Source: Hyposmocoma kahamanoa
Taxonomy: Eukaryota; Arthropoda; Insecta; Lepidoptera; Cosmopterigidae
NCBI RefSeq assembly: GCF_003589595.1
Contig: NW_020654810.1
Location: forward strand, 8,109,482-8,173,481
Direction: 5' to 3'
DNA length: 64,000 nucleotides
The position numbers were made by a program, and so were the translations under genes. This document shows, one piece after another, positions 23,701-34,800 of this stretch. Under the pieces are notes generated by a model. The model was given only the letters and a program-made list of their open reading frames with translations, was not told where the DNA came from and ran no database searches. Within the stretch, counting starts at the first letter, position 1. Each line of letters opens with the position of its first letter.

Positions 23701-24240
23701 AGCCTCTATAAATATATTAGTATCTTTTCTTTGTTTTGATGGAAAAGTCAACAACAAAAGAAACGCTAAATAAATGACATGAAAATAAAAAAATACCGAA
23801 AAAAGATTTTATGGCGCTACAGGATGCGTGAACGACGTAGAGTATTGGAAGACTCATTAAAAACGTACCTACACTACGTAAACATTAAAACAATACATAT
23901 ATTTGTAAAAGGTACTCAGAAGGGATTCAGAAGTCAGTACGATCTCACGAACAATTTGATTAATATAAAAAACCGTTACATTCTGGTCATAGTGCAAACA
24001 GTGGCACTTACCTTCTGACGACAAAACAAATCGATATCTACAAACAACTCTACGTATGTATGTTATATAATCAACATACTTAGTACCGTTTTCAATGTGA
24101 CCTTGAAGCAACCAAGACTTAAATAACAACTGAATTTTATATGAGGGCTTGTTCCTATTGTAAAAACAAAACAACAGTCTTGAATTAAAGTATTAGAATA
24201 ATATAGAATACAGTCATTTGTTTTCCCTTGCATTGTACTT

Positions 24241-24538
24241 TTTTTTAAATTTCAAGTGAAGGGACAAGTCGTGCGCCTGATGGTAAGTTACACGCCAGTC
24301 CATAACAGGTGCAGCACCACTGAGAGCTTTAAATCGCAAAGATCTTAGGCGCACTACCAATGCACCCGTCACCCTGAGACATAAGTTGACTAGTCTCTTG
24401 TGTTTGTAATTTCACCATCACCCTTACCTTTCAAAACCGGATCACAGTAATGCTGACATTACTGCTTGGCGGCAGAAATAGAGAAGGTGGCAGAACTTTC
24501 CTGGACGAACTCTTTGACAAGGAGCTCCACTGCTATTA
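24241..24538 (-). repeat. SINE-like family A, near full length
   Basis: Poly(T), then AAGGGACAAGTCGTGCGCCT through ATCACAGTAATGCTGACATT to CAAGGAGCTCCACTGCTATT. A good representative for building a consensus with 51598-51898. Confidence 0.85.
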
Positions 24539-25230
24539 AATACTATACAATACAAACAAAGAAAATACGAGACCTACAAGAATCGAGAGTAGTGCTCTAA
24601 TTTAAGCGGATTTCTGGCAACTAGCTAACTTTAGCTTTATAGCGTTTGGGTTAGAACTTGGATCTCACTCGACTAAAACGACTATTCGGACTATATACTG
24701 AATAGAGGCTATAACAACCTCTTGCGTGCTTTGTTTTTTATGGGTGCCGCCGTCGTACGGTTCGGTGCTATCTCGAGTACTTACAACCAAGTATGCTTAC
24801 CACGAGTTAAGATTACTCGCACGGCTGTTATGCCAAAACATCTACACCTTAAAACTTTTCAATATTGGACATTAAAAATTAAACAACGGATGTAGATAAG
24901 CTTAATTTTCCCAACAAAGTACAGTTTGTACGAAATTAGCGGTCTGGCATATTGTAAACGTTGCATTGTAGATGAAAGATAGGACAGCCATGACGGCACG
25001 CGTAATAATAAGTTTTAAGACAAAATGGAGTCACACCGTGTTATATTCGCAACGGAACTGCACGCTGTGTGAACCGCTGTGCTCGGATGAGATTGTCTGC
25101 GGGTGCGCACAAACGCTCCTAACGGCACTAAAAACACTCTGAGCTAACAATGACAATACTTCCTTGTTTTATTAAAATAACAATCGACGCTCATTCTCTT
25201 CTCTCTCTCCCCTCAGCATTATTATTCTCA
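24539..25230. other. Intronic stretch, nothing recognised
   Basis: Unique-looking sequence with moderate GC near 25040-25110. No coding frame or repeat family recognised. Confidence 0.35.
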
Positions 25231-25690
25231 TATATTCATTTTTTTTTTTGGATACCAAGTGACGGGACGGACAATAGTCGTGCGCTTAATGTTAAGCGGC
25301 ATACTTGTCCAGCTTTGAATCGCAAATATCTGAAGGACACTGCCACTGCGCCTGTCACTCTGAGACATAAGTTGACGTGCCTGTAATTTCACCCGCGCCC
25401 TTACCCTTCCAAACCGGAACGCATTAATGCTCACATTACTGCTCGACGGCAGAAGACATGACACGTTTACACATTTGACTTACAAAATACAGATTAAGCA
25501 GCGGTAAAGTTCCTTGTGAAAGAGTTCGTCAAGGGAAGTACTGCCACCTTACCTATTTCTTCCGCCAAGCAGTAATATGAACATTACTGCGTTGCGATTT
25601 CAAAAGGTAAGTGTGCTTGGCGACAGAAGTAGGAGAAGTAGCAGTCCTTCCCTGGACGAACTCTTTCACAAGGAGCTATACTGCTAATAA
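25231..25690. repeat. Three family A pieces in alternating orientation
   Basis: 25231-25450 is a minus copy, 25500-25615 a plus 5' part (AGTTCCTTGTGAAAGAGTTC) and 25618-25688 a minus 5' part (GACGAACTCTTTCACAAGGA). The last two meet head-to-head near GGTAAGTGTGCTTGGCGACA, giving an imperfect palindrome of about 190 bases. Confidence 0.75.
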
Positions 25691-27280
25691 AAACCACCAT
25701 CTGATGACGGGGTATGCTTTTCTTGTATATATATTATCGATATTATCTGTCTACCTCATCTACGGTCTTCCTCGTTTTCAGGACTCAAGGTTCTTCCGTT
25801 TTATTACGACATTTCCAATGTAGTCGTAAGGCCTCCATCTTACGTGTCCATACAACCTACGCTCACTCGCATTCGAAACTCATTCTGTTAATAGTACATA
25901 CGTGTTGAATAAACTACATATTTCGATTTTATTAATTAAATTTCTGAAACATTTTGAGTGGTACGTTTGGCGATACGCATTTGTTTTCGTGCCTGAACGA
26001 ACTAAAATATCTAATAACAATGTTTATCTTTATTTTTAATGGTCGCATTGATTTTGCACAATTACAAATTTTTACACAATATGCAGATTTCTATAACAAA
26101 GAATAGCTAGCAACAGTAATTAATTCCTTACGAAATGAGTAATGAAATCAAAAAATTAGCTCGCAGGTCACAGTATCTAATAGGATAAGTATCTCAATTA
26201 TGTGAGAGGTACCAAGCGGCACCCAAGAGGTCACAGATCAAACCTTTACCACAACGACGTCCTCATTATACTCATGGAGCTCATCGTTTTTAATAAAAAC
26301 ACGTTTCGTCTAGTTACGCTCAACACATGATAAACATTATATCAAACGAATACCTTCAAAGAAAAATTGAAATCTAAACAAGTTAGAACACTTGCTAATG
26401 CAGTTTTTCCCTAGATCACAATTCAGTCAAACTTTTCGATAATAAAGAAAACAAGGGAAGGGCGTTATCCCGAAATAGCTAGCTGTTGCTTGACGTTGGA
26501 TATTTATAAACCGTTGTAAAAGCGATGGAGCATGTGCATGACATAATGTAAGATAATGCGTGCCACCGCCATCTTGTTTCTCGTCTCAAACGGCGTATAC
26601 AAGGTTTATATACTCGCCGTTTAAATACGTAAAAAAATTTTTTTTGTCATTACATTTCGAAGTCGTGTCGCTTACCACCAGGCGCATGACTCGTTCGTTT
26701 CGTCTCTTGGTATCATAAAAAAAGTAAGTTATTCGAACAAGCAACCCTTGAAATCGATAACAAGTAACAAGACAACCTGAACATAATTATTATAAAAAAT
26801 TGATATTACAATCGAAATAAATCTTCTTTCTTTTTACACTTCTGACCAACTTCAATTACAATCTTTGATATTTCGTTGTGTAATTAAAAATATTGGGTTA
26901 AACTTGAATCCTTCCCAAAGAATTCTTCGTAACAATTTCTGTTAGCTTACTCACCACGTACATGGATGCTCGAGATGAAAATCTTAACAAGAATAACAAT
27001 CTTAACACAGCGTACATAATAGTTAAATTACCATAAATTGTTTCAGATTGTGCTTTAATTTAATGTACACGAAGTTTCACTTACTTATTATTTAACACAT
27101 ACGCAATAGGTACTAATAATATAATGACTTAAACACAAGTTTCCTGGTGTTATTTTTATGTGAATGGATTATCGCCGTTATTGTGGCCACTTTTGGGGAG
27201 GTTTATTTCCATCACTGGACCTCTCACCTGCAATAGCGGCGGTGGTGGATTGCAGATAACAATAATCATGATATACATAT
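25691..27280. other. Intronic stretch with a 3' scrap of family A
   Basis: 26659-26729 is a short family A 3' end (GTGTCGCTTACCACCAGGCG ... poly A). The rest is AT-rich, without recognisable content. Confidence 0.4.
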
Positions 27281-27282
27281 TT

Positions 27283-27475
27283 TAGTAGCCGTAGAACTTC
27301 TTGTGAAATAGTTCGTTCAGGGAAGTACTGCCACTTTATCTTTCTTTTTGTTTCGTGTGTTTTGTTTCTGTTACTGCGTCCCGGTTTTGAAGGGTGCTGG
27401 TGAAATGACAGGCACATGGGACTTGTCAACTTATGTCTCAGGGTGACGGACGCAGTAGCAGTGCCCCTCAAATCC
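27283..27475 (+). repeat. SINE-like family A copy with internal replacement
   Basis: Starts TAGTAGCCGTAGAACTTCTT, matches to CTGCCACTTTATC, then has about 20 foreign bases before TTACTGCGTCCCGGTTTTGA; ends at CAGTAGCAGTGCCCCTCA, so it is 3'-truncated. Confidence 0.75.
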
Positions 27476-28059
27476 CCGAAAACGTTTTTATTAAAACGCA
27501 ATTAAAGTCAAAACTCAAAAATGACTTTAACCCTAGTATTTATGTGGTCTGTGACTTTAACCGTTGGACTTAGGTTGTCCAAAAGATATATGCCTACATT
27601 CACTCGAGTAGGTGCTAACAAGTCCTTGCGCCATTCGTGGGTCAGCTTGTGTGTGTACATGATTAACTGCTACGTTGCCAAATTATTTATGGAGTCGACA
27701 ACCTGTTATCGTTTATAAAGAAAACGTTAGTTCTGAATTTTTTCACCTGAACACTTATGTTGGTGGCATTGCATTGTAGTGTCGGGACTGTTAACTTTGT
27801 TCTCGTATAGTTAACATGAAAAGTATACGAAAGTTTCTGTTTTTGATAACTTTACTGTACTTATAAATTTCTCCTTTCAAACGCACTCAACGAGGCCTTG
27901 AATACCGTATTGTCTTTTTTTAAACTAACGAAAAGTGAAAACAATTTATAGTTAACTAGAAATGTTAATATTTTAAATACATAAATATTAATCACAATTT
28001 AGGTTTATGCATATAATATGGGCGGTGGAAGCTCAGTGGGAAAACGGTTGTTTCTCAAT

Positions 28060-28118
28060 CAAAACATTTGGGATGGTGTTGCTACATTGGTATGTAGCAA
28101 CACCATCCAAATGTTTTG
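28060..28118. repeat. 27-bp stem hairpin
   Basis: Left arm 28060-28087 (CAAAACATTTGGGATGGTGT then TGCTACAT) and right arm 28092-28118 (ATGTAGCAACACCATCC then AAATGTTTTG) pair with one bulged G and a 4-base loop. It lies at the start of a LINE relic and was probably made by a local inverted duplication of LINE sequence. Confidence 0.85.
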
Positions 28119-28640
28119 TTGCCATTTAGTACTTGCCACCTTGGATTCAATTGACAACAGTGCAAAGAGACTCGGAATTAGTGGAGGCAAAGCTGCAGAG
28201 CCCTGAACACAACCGCAAAGTTGCCTGCTTATCGGTATTTTACAGAATATATCACGGAGAGTATGCGATGGAATTACACGATTTAATTCCATCGGGTGAG
28301 ATGTAGGTCAATGTGCACTTAGATTTTATTAAAAAAAATTGGTTTTTCAAATCCTTGAAGAAAAAAAATTGGTGTTTCAAATCCTTGAAGAGCTTAACTT
28401 TTAAATTACGCAAATGGTGAACGTTTAGTAGCATTCCTAGGATTCGCACGAGGTGTTTCGCTTCCACATTTGTATGGCGAATGGCTATGGAGTGGAATTG
28501 CCTGCTTGCAGATTTGTTCCCTTAACGGTATAAACTTGGACTTTTTCAAAGCGATAGTAAATAGGCATTATTTTGGTATGCATGCTCCATCGTCGACCTC
28601 ATCGTCACTTTCCATCGAATGGGATGGAGGTCAAATGCGT
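28075..28640 (+). pseudogene. Relic of a non-LTR retrotransposon ORF2 C-terminus
   Basis: Plus-strand frames give, in order, ATLDSIDNSAKRL, then in another frame EHNRKVACLSVFYRIYHGEY and AMELHDLIPSG. After a gap near 28460-28560 comes WSGIACLQICSLNGINLDFF and KAIVNRHYF. This order (LD.IQ..A.R.., HRR.V..L.VFYR.Y.GEC..EL..LIP, LW..LP..VFP....L..FK..VN..) is the conserved region behind the reverse transcriptase of Jockey/CR1-like elements. Frameshifts and stops make it dead. A 32-base tandem duplication (28330-28391, AAATTGG...TTCAAATCCTTGAAGA twice) interrupts it. Confidence 0.75.
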
Positions 28641-28782
28641 ACTTATTTTTTAATAAAAAAGTAATGTCTCGCTAACAGAAGGGTAAAAAAAATCTTCGTG
28701 ATGAAACCTGCATTTTGAGGATGGTTTACAACCTCTGCAAACACGTGCGAAGTCCCTAACCCGCATCGGGCCAGTGTGATAA

Positions 28783-28890
28783 TCGGAAACGAAACTATTT
28801 TGTTCGTTCGATCTTACGTTCGTTCTAAATGGATTATTGTTGTTCAACATACAAACCAACGTTCCGGCTCTTTACAGATCCCATGATCAC
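28783..28890. repeat. Fragment of palindromic family B
   Basis: One arm: CGGAAACGAAACTATTTTGT ... ACAAACCAACGTTCCGGCTC and TTTACAGATCCCATG. The other arm is lost. Confidence 0.6.
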
Positions 28891-29655
28891 AGGTGACTGT
28901 ATACATACCAATAGGAAAGACAAATATACACTTTTCTAATTGTCTTTTTTTTTTTTTTTTTTTTGATAACGAACCAATACAGTATGCACATGTATTTTTA
29001 TTGGGTAGCATATTCAGCAGCTTCTGGCGTTAACTGTACCACCATACAATCGACCGTTTAAACATGTCGCAAGTGGAACACGCAACAACTCAATATTCGT
29101 AAAATCTAGCATTTCGACATTTACGGTTTTCATATTTGTAAAAAAAATAAACCATCAAAAGTGTGGAGTATTGCAATACTAGCCTTAACGGCTAGGTGCA
29201 ATCGAAATTAACGATTTAGCGCCGTTGCAAATCTTGCAACTTTCATTTTGATTTACATATTTGAGATATTGTTGATATGAAAGTGATTTCAACACTATCG
29301 AAAAAACGAATATTTAGACAGTTGTCGCAAAATTTAAAAAGTCTTTAAAACAACCTCTTTCACATTAGATCCTTAGAGAATATATTTTTTTCTTATTTAA
29401 TACTATTGTTATACCACAGAGATCTAATTTTATTATGATACATATACCTCAGGACTCAATACAATATTTTAAAATATATATTTTTTTTAATTCACCATAT
29501 GCATACATACCCATCAATTCGAACATCTTTTACGATGGCATCCATTATAAAACACGAAAAATACGTCAATTCCATACTAAACTTATTGTTACGTGACCAA
29601 AATGTATGAGACACTCGATTTTTTTACGTCCTTAAAGGGAATACTCAAAGTAAAA
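28891..29655. other. Intronic stretch, nothing recognised
   Basis: Includes a run of 22 T at 28947-28968. No repeat family or coding frame recognised. Confidence 0.4.
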
Positions 29656-29659
29656 GTAA

Positions 29660-29938
29660 TTTTAGTTGTCGTAAGCAACACGCCTACCTACAACAGAGGC
29701 AGCGCCACTCAGAGCTTTAAAGCGCAAAGATCTGAGAGTCACCGCCATTGTCACCTTGGGACATAAAGTTGACAAGTCCCATGTGCCTGCAGTTTTACTA
29801 GCACCCTTACCCTGCAGAACACAGTAATGCGGCTATAAATTAACAAATTACGGCTTGGCGGCAGAAATAAGGATCGTGGCAGCACTTCCGTTGACGAACT
29901 CTTACACAAGGAGCTCTATTGCCACTGCTAATCATGTT
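29660..29938 (-). repeat. SINE-like family A copy
   Basis: Lacks the terminal poly(T) side but has GTAAGCAACACGCCTACCTA through CAAGGAGCTCTATTGCCACT. Some short insertions near 29835. Confidence 0.75.
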
Positions 29939-30094
29939 GATTTGTAGATTCAACCTCTAAATCATCGGTAAATCAAAATGGCGCCTTATATAAAATAATA
30001 AGGAATACGCCATTGAGTAACCAACTTTTATCTAAAAAGTATATTCCACAGTAGATAAACCGATCATAAAACGAGTGAAATGATGAGAAACCAA

Positions 30095-30200
30095 CAGGTT
30101 GTCACACCGGCCAAGCCGGGACGAGCTGCCATCGCCGCCCGCACCGATTGACGCCGCCGCAGGCGCAGCACACGTCGACAAAACTACTTTCGTTTCGACC
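30095..30200 (-). promoter_or_regulatory. GC-rich island, possible alternative first exon
   Basis: A GC-rich stretch (CGCCGCCGCAGGCGCAGC at about 30150) in AT-rich intron. On the minus strand it follows an ATG at about 30220 and ends with a donor-like GGCCG|GTGTGA near 30101. Evidence is composition only; the reading frame through it (rich in Ala, Ser, Gly) is not recognisable. Confidence 0.25.
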
Positions 30201-30945
30201 AGCTTTCTCTCAACGTTCACAAATTAAAGCTACGAATACAAAATATTAACCGATCGCTATATGGAACGCCAGGTGACCTGTGAATATTAAATGTCTTTCG
30301 ACGTTTTTTTTCCTTTATAATATCTTAATTTTTGCAATTCATTCTAAGAGATCTAGACTTATCCTTACGACTTATGTACGTACAATACTTCTCTTTTACA
30401 TTATACCTATTTGTTTTATCTACGTAAATTCCAACCAGCAATTTAATTATTTTGTATGATTATCGCCTGTGTGAAGTCAAATTATTTATAATATCTCTGC
30501 ATCAAAAACCCACGAAAAAAACACTCATTCACTGGCAAATCTTTTGTGGCAGATTTCACAACTAGACTCTACAATCAGAAAGTACGGACCATGCAATCTC
30601 TCCGCAATTTGAATTAAAACAATTGTTGTTATCGCAAAATCTGTAGGTTCCAGCATGGTTCCAGCTACATATTTTGTTAACATCTACATACGTATAACTT
30701 GTACATTACTGTAGAAAATGCCTTTAACATCGAGTGTTAAAAAAGAGCGTTTCATATATTCGAAAGAGTGATTGATTTTTGTATGGAGAGTAGAAAAAAA
30801 TGCGATGAAATTTTAGTCATTCCTCTCTTTATTGTGTAATGAAGTTAAGGCAAAAATAAGCGCAGCCGTATAGACGGACGAATTAGATTTTTTTGTCCTA
30901 GGCTCGCTATATACAAAATTAACAAAAAAAAAACTAAGCAACATC
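30201..30945. other. Intronic stretch, nothing recognised
   Basis: AT-rich, no repeat family or coding sequence recognised. Confidence 0.4.
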
Positions 30946-30949
30946 ATAG

Positions 30950-31600
30950 GAAATTAAACTATTTTTTCGGATCTAAATCTCAAATATTAGTTTTTTTTTT
31001 CAAACAAACTAACTTTTCGGATCTTTACTATTTAATATGTTTTAATATATTCTAATTTAAATTATCAATTCATAATAAATTTAATTTAATAAAAATTCAT
31101 ATTGTCTACGTATAATCAGTATAGGGTACTAAAAAAATCGACCTCAAAAGTCATTCATCCCCAATCATGGCATGGCAATCAATTTGCCACTCTTAGAGGT
31201 GGAATATTTTTATTCTTTCCAACAAAAGAAGAATCATCAAAATCGGTTCACAAATACCGGAGATACCGGGTAACATACATACAAAAAAGAACACAGTCGA
31301 AATGAGAATCTCCTCCATTATCTGAAGTCGGTAAAAAACAATTCATTTTTAAAACATAGCGTAGCGTCTTTGGAAAATTTAAAAATAAGGCATTTTATTT
31401 TATTAATAACTTTTATAAATATAGTGGATAATATGGTTATCAGACATAACTGGTTGATGACTTTACCATCTCAGTCAGCCGTGACCATGGGACCTGTAAA
31501 GGGTTCTAGACGTTGATTAGTTTCATAAAACAAATATACGCGATTTAAATCCGAAAAAATAGTTTCATTTCCTATGTGTAACAATCGCGAGAACCTAAGA
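30950..31600. repeat. Family B arm, family C copy 4, second family B copy
   Basis: 30950-31025 is a B arm (CATAGGAAATTAAACTATTT...CAAACTAACTTTTCGG); 31125-31338 a minus-oriented C copy bounded by ATCGACCTCAAAAG and CTGAAGTCGGTAAAAAA; 31440-31600 another B piece (ACTGGTTGATGACTTTACCA ... ATAGTTTCATTTCCTATGTG). C appears to sit between two halves of B in opposite orientation, suggesting insertion of C into a B element. Confidence 0.65.
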
Positions 31601-32099
31601 ACACGATAAGCAACGTCTTTTATAAAAAATAAAAAACAAAAGGAATGAAACAAATGTTAAATATATACTAATTTTACTAATTAAAGAAAGGAGGCAGGTA
31701 ATTCCGCCCAAGTATAAGCTTCGCTATCTAAAGAGAAAACGTTGCCATCCCAGGAAGGCATGATGCCCCAGAGCACTGCTTTCTATGTTATCTTTTATTT
31801 CTAACTAGAAGATTTGAAGCCAAGTTTGTTCTTGATATATTAAGCATATTTAGTATACTCTATCCTTTATTTAATGCCATGTAAATATGTAAACAATAAT
31901 TTATTTAATGTTTTTGATTTTAAAGAGGTGTGACGAATCAAAACAAATTTTTCTGTAAACCAATTGTGTGCTATATCCGTTCCTCTATTGACAACACGAA
32001 CATTGAACTCGAGAGTCAGTAGTACAAAGTGGCATGTGGCAATGAATGACAGCGTCAAGATTTTGGTGTCCTAAATAAACTTATTTTCGATGATATATT

Positions 32100-32835
32100 T
32101 TTCTCTTTTATAATACAAATATTAGACTACATCACATACGTTGCTTAGGCACCAAAAGAAGTAACTAAAGCAGTAAAGACTGATTCACGTTACACCGTGA
32201 AGGAGCCGGACCGTGCTCCGGTCGTGCCGGGTCGAGTCCGTGCCATGGCCTAGCCACGATCGGGGCACGGCGTCGAGTATTTTTTCCCAGTTCCGACCCG
32301 GCCCGATCGCGACACGTCGTAATATGAATGCACTCGCCAGGCACCCGGAGGGTAGTCAACATTGGACTATAGTGTAGTAGACAGTGCAAGCGCAAAATGC
32401 TCTCATCATCTATTAAATCTTTGTAGAGCGTGACAAATCCTTCTTCGGATTGTCGTTTTCTCCAGGCATTCTGCCACACCATATTCTTTGTCAAGTTTTA
32501 ATTAGTGTTTCCAATACTTCGCCATCAAGAGCTATTGCAGTAGGTGCCAACTCAAGTTGTGAAAATTGCATTAATAACACAACCTTATCACTCAAGAGAA
32601 AAATGGAAAATAACAAAAATACCTGCCGACACACGGTGGAAACGACACGGCACGGTGACAGCCCGGACCCGACACGGTGTAACGTGAAACACTGAATGAC
32701 TGACCTGGCCGGCGGCGCACGGGCTTTACACTTATGTTATGCAAATCAGAAACAACGACGGTACACCAAAAACACCCAGACCCGAGACAATAGAAAAATT
32801 AGTTTCTACATTGACCCGGTCGGTCATCAATATTT
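32100..32835 (-). repeat. SINE family E copy 2, split by a GC-rich element
   Basis: 32100-32173 (ATTAGACTACATCACATACG ... GTAACTAAAGCA) and 32729-32835 (CACTTATGTTATGCAAATCA ... CATTGACCCGGTCGG) together match 12150-12350. Canonical AAAGCACTTGTGTTATGG is cut after AAAGCA. Confidence 0.8.
32174..32728 (-). mobile_element. PIF/Harbinger-like DNA transposon relic nested in a SINE
   Basis: About 555 bp, strikingly GC-rich, between TAAAG (32174) and CTTTA (32728). Subterminal inverted repeats TTCACGTTACACCGTG (about 32183-32199) and CACGGTGTAACGTGAAA (about 32673-32689) face each other; the left end lacks about 30 bases of the right. Minus-strand frame at 32345-32475 reads WRKRQSEEGFVTLYKDLIDD then ESILRLHCLLHYSPMLTTLR, resembling the N-terminal part of Harbinger-type transposases (W..RRR..G....L...L...D...F...YF.M). 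Flanks CAG and CAC could be a 3-bp target duplication. Many CGGCACGG words repeat near the left end. Superfamily is an inference. Confidence 0.55.
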
Positions 32836-32879
32836 AACGTCTGTATCAATTATAAAATGATCGTATTTATATATCTTAA

Positions 32880-33185
32880 TATTTTAGTAACAATAGAGCT
32901 CCTCGTGAAAGAGTTCGTCCAGGGAAATGCGGCCACTTTACCTATTTCTGCCGCCAAGCAGAATGTGAGTATTACTGCGTTCCGGTTCAGGGTGCTGGTG
33001 AAATTACAGGTACAACGGACTTGTCAACTTATGTACTAGGGTGACGGGCGCAGTGGCAGTGCCCATAAGATCTTTGCGATTTAAACCTCTGAATGGCACT
33101 GCAACTGTTATGGATAGGCGTGTCACTTACCACCAGGCGCACGATTTGTTTGTCCTGCAAATTGGTATCATAAAAAACAAATATC
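32880..33185 (+). repeat. SINE-like family A, near full length
   Basis: From AACAATAGAGCTCCTCGTGA through TATTTCTGCCGCCAAGCAGA and CTGCAACTGTTATGGATAGG to TTGGTATCATAAAAAAC. Two reading frames inside it are products of the repeat. Confidence 0.85.
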
Positions 33186-33627
33186 TGTCTCTCTCTTTGG
33201 GATCATATTTATGTTCCCTGTACAATAACATATACTTAATTGTATCATTAAAAAAATAACAAGAAACAATGCCATATACATAATATACAACTATTTCGCA
33301 GGTCATTAAAATAAATCGGACATCTTTTACTCGCCAGTTTGATACAATATCGATTCTTATCAGGTGTTATGGCTCACCCGTCTATAATCAACATGTTTTT
33401 TTTTGTACATCGTAAATTGTACTAAGTCCACACATGAGCCAAGCCTAGGGGTAAATGATCTAAGATTTATTTTAGAAGTTAAAAATATAGTTTTAGTTAC
33501 GCAAATGATTCACGTTACTGTTGCTGTGGCAATTTAGTATAATCTTTAGACTTATGCAAATATTCCTATCACACAAGTTTATAACACCATTGTTTTTGTG
33601 TTTATACCAGCGTTCTCGGTTTTACCC

Positions 33628-33765
33628 GACTTCAAAAAAAAGGAGGAGGTTATATGTTCGGCTGTATGTATGTTTAAGATATGTTCACCAATTTCTCCGT
33701 CAATTGTGGACCGATTTTGAAAACTTTTTTTTCACAATATGAAGCAGGCGTTAGAAATTGGGAAC
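33628..33765 (+). repeat. Family C-related end
   Basis: ACCCGACTTCAAAAAAAAGG and AGGAGGTTATATG, then TCAATTGTGGACCGATTTTG. This variant shares the GACTTC-type end and the GGACCGATTTTGA segment with family C but lacks the hallmark. Similar sequences are common in Lepidoptera. Confidence 0.5.
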
Positions 33766-33989
33766 GCAACGGTTATTAAAAATTATAATATAATATTAAT
33801 TGAAAGTTTATAGACAGAACATTTCCTCGGCCATTACTTATGTCGGTTTTTCTTAAGTTTATATGTTGTCTGAGCATATACGTAGTTTGTAGAAAGTAAT
33901 TAAGTTGGCACTTCTGAGTCTACCTGTGGTAGAAAGTTATATTATGACTGTGAACTAGCAGCCGGGTCTATCTCAACTTTGACAAGTTT

Positions 33990-34155
33990 ACACGATGAAG
34001 GAAAAAAATGTTTGCGTCATTTATATAGCATCTGGTTTATTAAATAAAAATATGTAGCGTATGTGTAATAAATATATTTTAAAAGTACGCATTTTTATTT
34101 AATAAATCAGATGCTATCTATGTAAATGACGCAAACAATTTTTTCTTCATGTCGT
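33990..34155. mobile_element. Foldback MITE, about 165 bp
   Basis: Left arm CGATGAAGGAAAAAAATGTT, TGCGTCATTTATATAGCATC, TGGTTTATTAAATAAAAATA; the right arm is its near-perfect reverse complement ending AACAATTTTTTCTTCATGTC. Arms about 65 bases, loop about 35. No ORF. Confidence 0.85.
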
Positions 34156-34309
34156 ATATTTTTCAATTAACAGTTTTATTTCCTAAAACAATTAAGCTGC
34201 TCAAATATCAACAGTTATCCTAAGAACAGTAGTTTACGTCGATCGATTCTGATACCTAAACCAGCGTTATCTTTAAAAACTACTAACTACATGAATAAAC
34301 ATAAACACC

Positions 34310-34527
34310 TATTGTCCGTTTGTTTAGGTACTTAACTAAATGTAAACAATCTTGATACATCTTTTTATTGAAACATATGCTTTACTAATCAATGGGTATA
34401 AAAAAGCTAACTATTTCTGTTTTGTATTTGAAGGTAAGTAAAAATCATTTTATAAATATATATTTCAATAAATAGACATCTCAAGATTGTTTACATTTAG
34501 TTATGTACCCTAAACAAATGGACTATA
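34310..34527. mobile_element. Foldback MITE, about 218 bp
   Basis: Left end TATTGTCCGTTTGTTTAGGT, ACTTAACTAAATGTAAACAA, TCTTGA; right end reverse complement TCAAGATTGTTTACATTTAG ... CAAATGGACTATA. TA at both outer ends is compatible with a Tc1/mariner-type target. Centre is unrelated AT-rich sequence. Confidence 0.8.
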
Positions 34528-34689
34528 AATGGATACATTTATTGAGATTTTTTGTGAAATTTAGTTCCTCTAGTTTTGTTATGATTATGAATACAAAAAA
34601 AAAACTCTCGCTAGATGTCACTAGCGGCGACAAATGCAAAGTGAATGAAAGTCAGTCCAAATATCTATAACAAAAACACATAAAAGAAT

Positions 34690-34800
34690 TTCGACGACTC
34701 GGTAACTGGACACGCGTCTCAGACGGTTAGAGCAACACTACGATGCAGCATGGACGTGGGTTCAAGCCCCACCGGATCGACGAAATTTTTCTGTATGTTC
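34690..34800 (+). repeat. tRNA-derived SINE, family F copy 2
   Basis: A-box-like TCTCAGACGGTTAGAGC, B box GGGTTCAAGCCCC, then CCGGATCGACGAAATTTTTC as in the copy at 16110-16310. Tail diverged. Confidence 0.7.

Larger units (their letters stand above)
20191..24240. other. Repeat-poor, ORF-containing stretch of unknown nature
   Basis: About 4 kb with almost none of the window's repeat families, and with several open frames on both strands of 60-150 codons (for example minus 22796-23245 and 21926-22288, plus 23080-23385). None shows a recognisable domain, none has a convincing exon structure, and the minus 21926-22288 frame has an in-frame ATG only about a third of the way in. A TATATAAAG box lies at about 22300 upstream of it. 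A diverged 90-bp duplication occurs at 22554-22640 and 22935-23030. I do not call a gene here. Confidence 0.35.

Noticed and set aside
20191..24240. Integrated viral segment
   Set aside because: The lack of host repeats and the open frames prompted the idea, but no viral domain or integration motif could be recognised.
28018..28206. Independent small gene
   Set aside because: The frame includes LATLDSIDNSAKRL, part of the LINE relic, and runs through the hairpin.
32857..33259. Plus-strand ORFs of 60-72 codons
   Set aside because: Both are readings of the family A SINE; the same peptides appear at 5.4, 17.0 and 51.7 kb.
34717..34785. tRNA gene on the plus strand
   Set aside because: Same SINE family as at 16.2 kb, with identical post-B-box body CCGGATCGA(C/A)G; no acceptor stem pairing.
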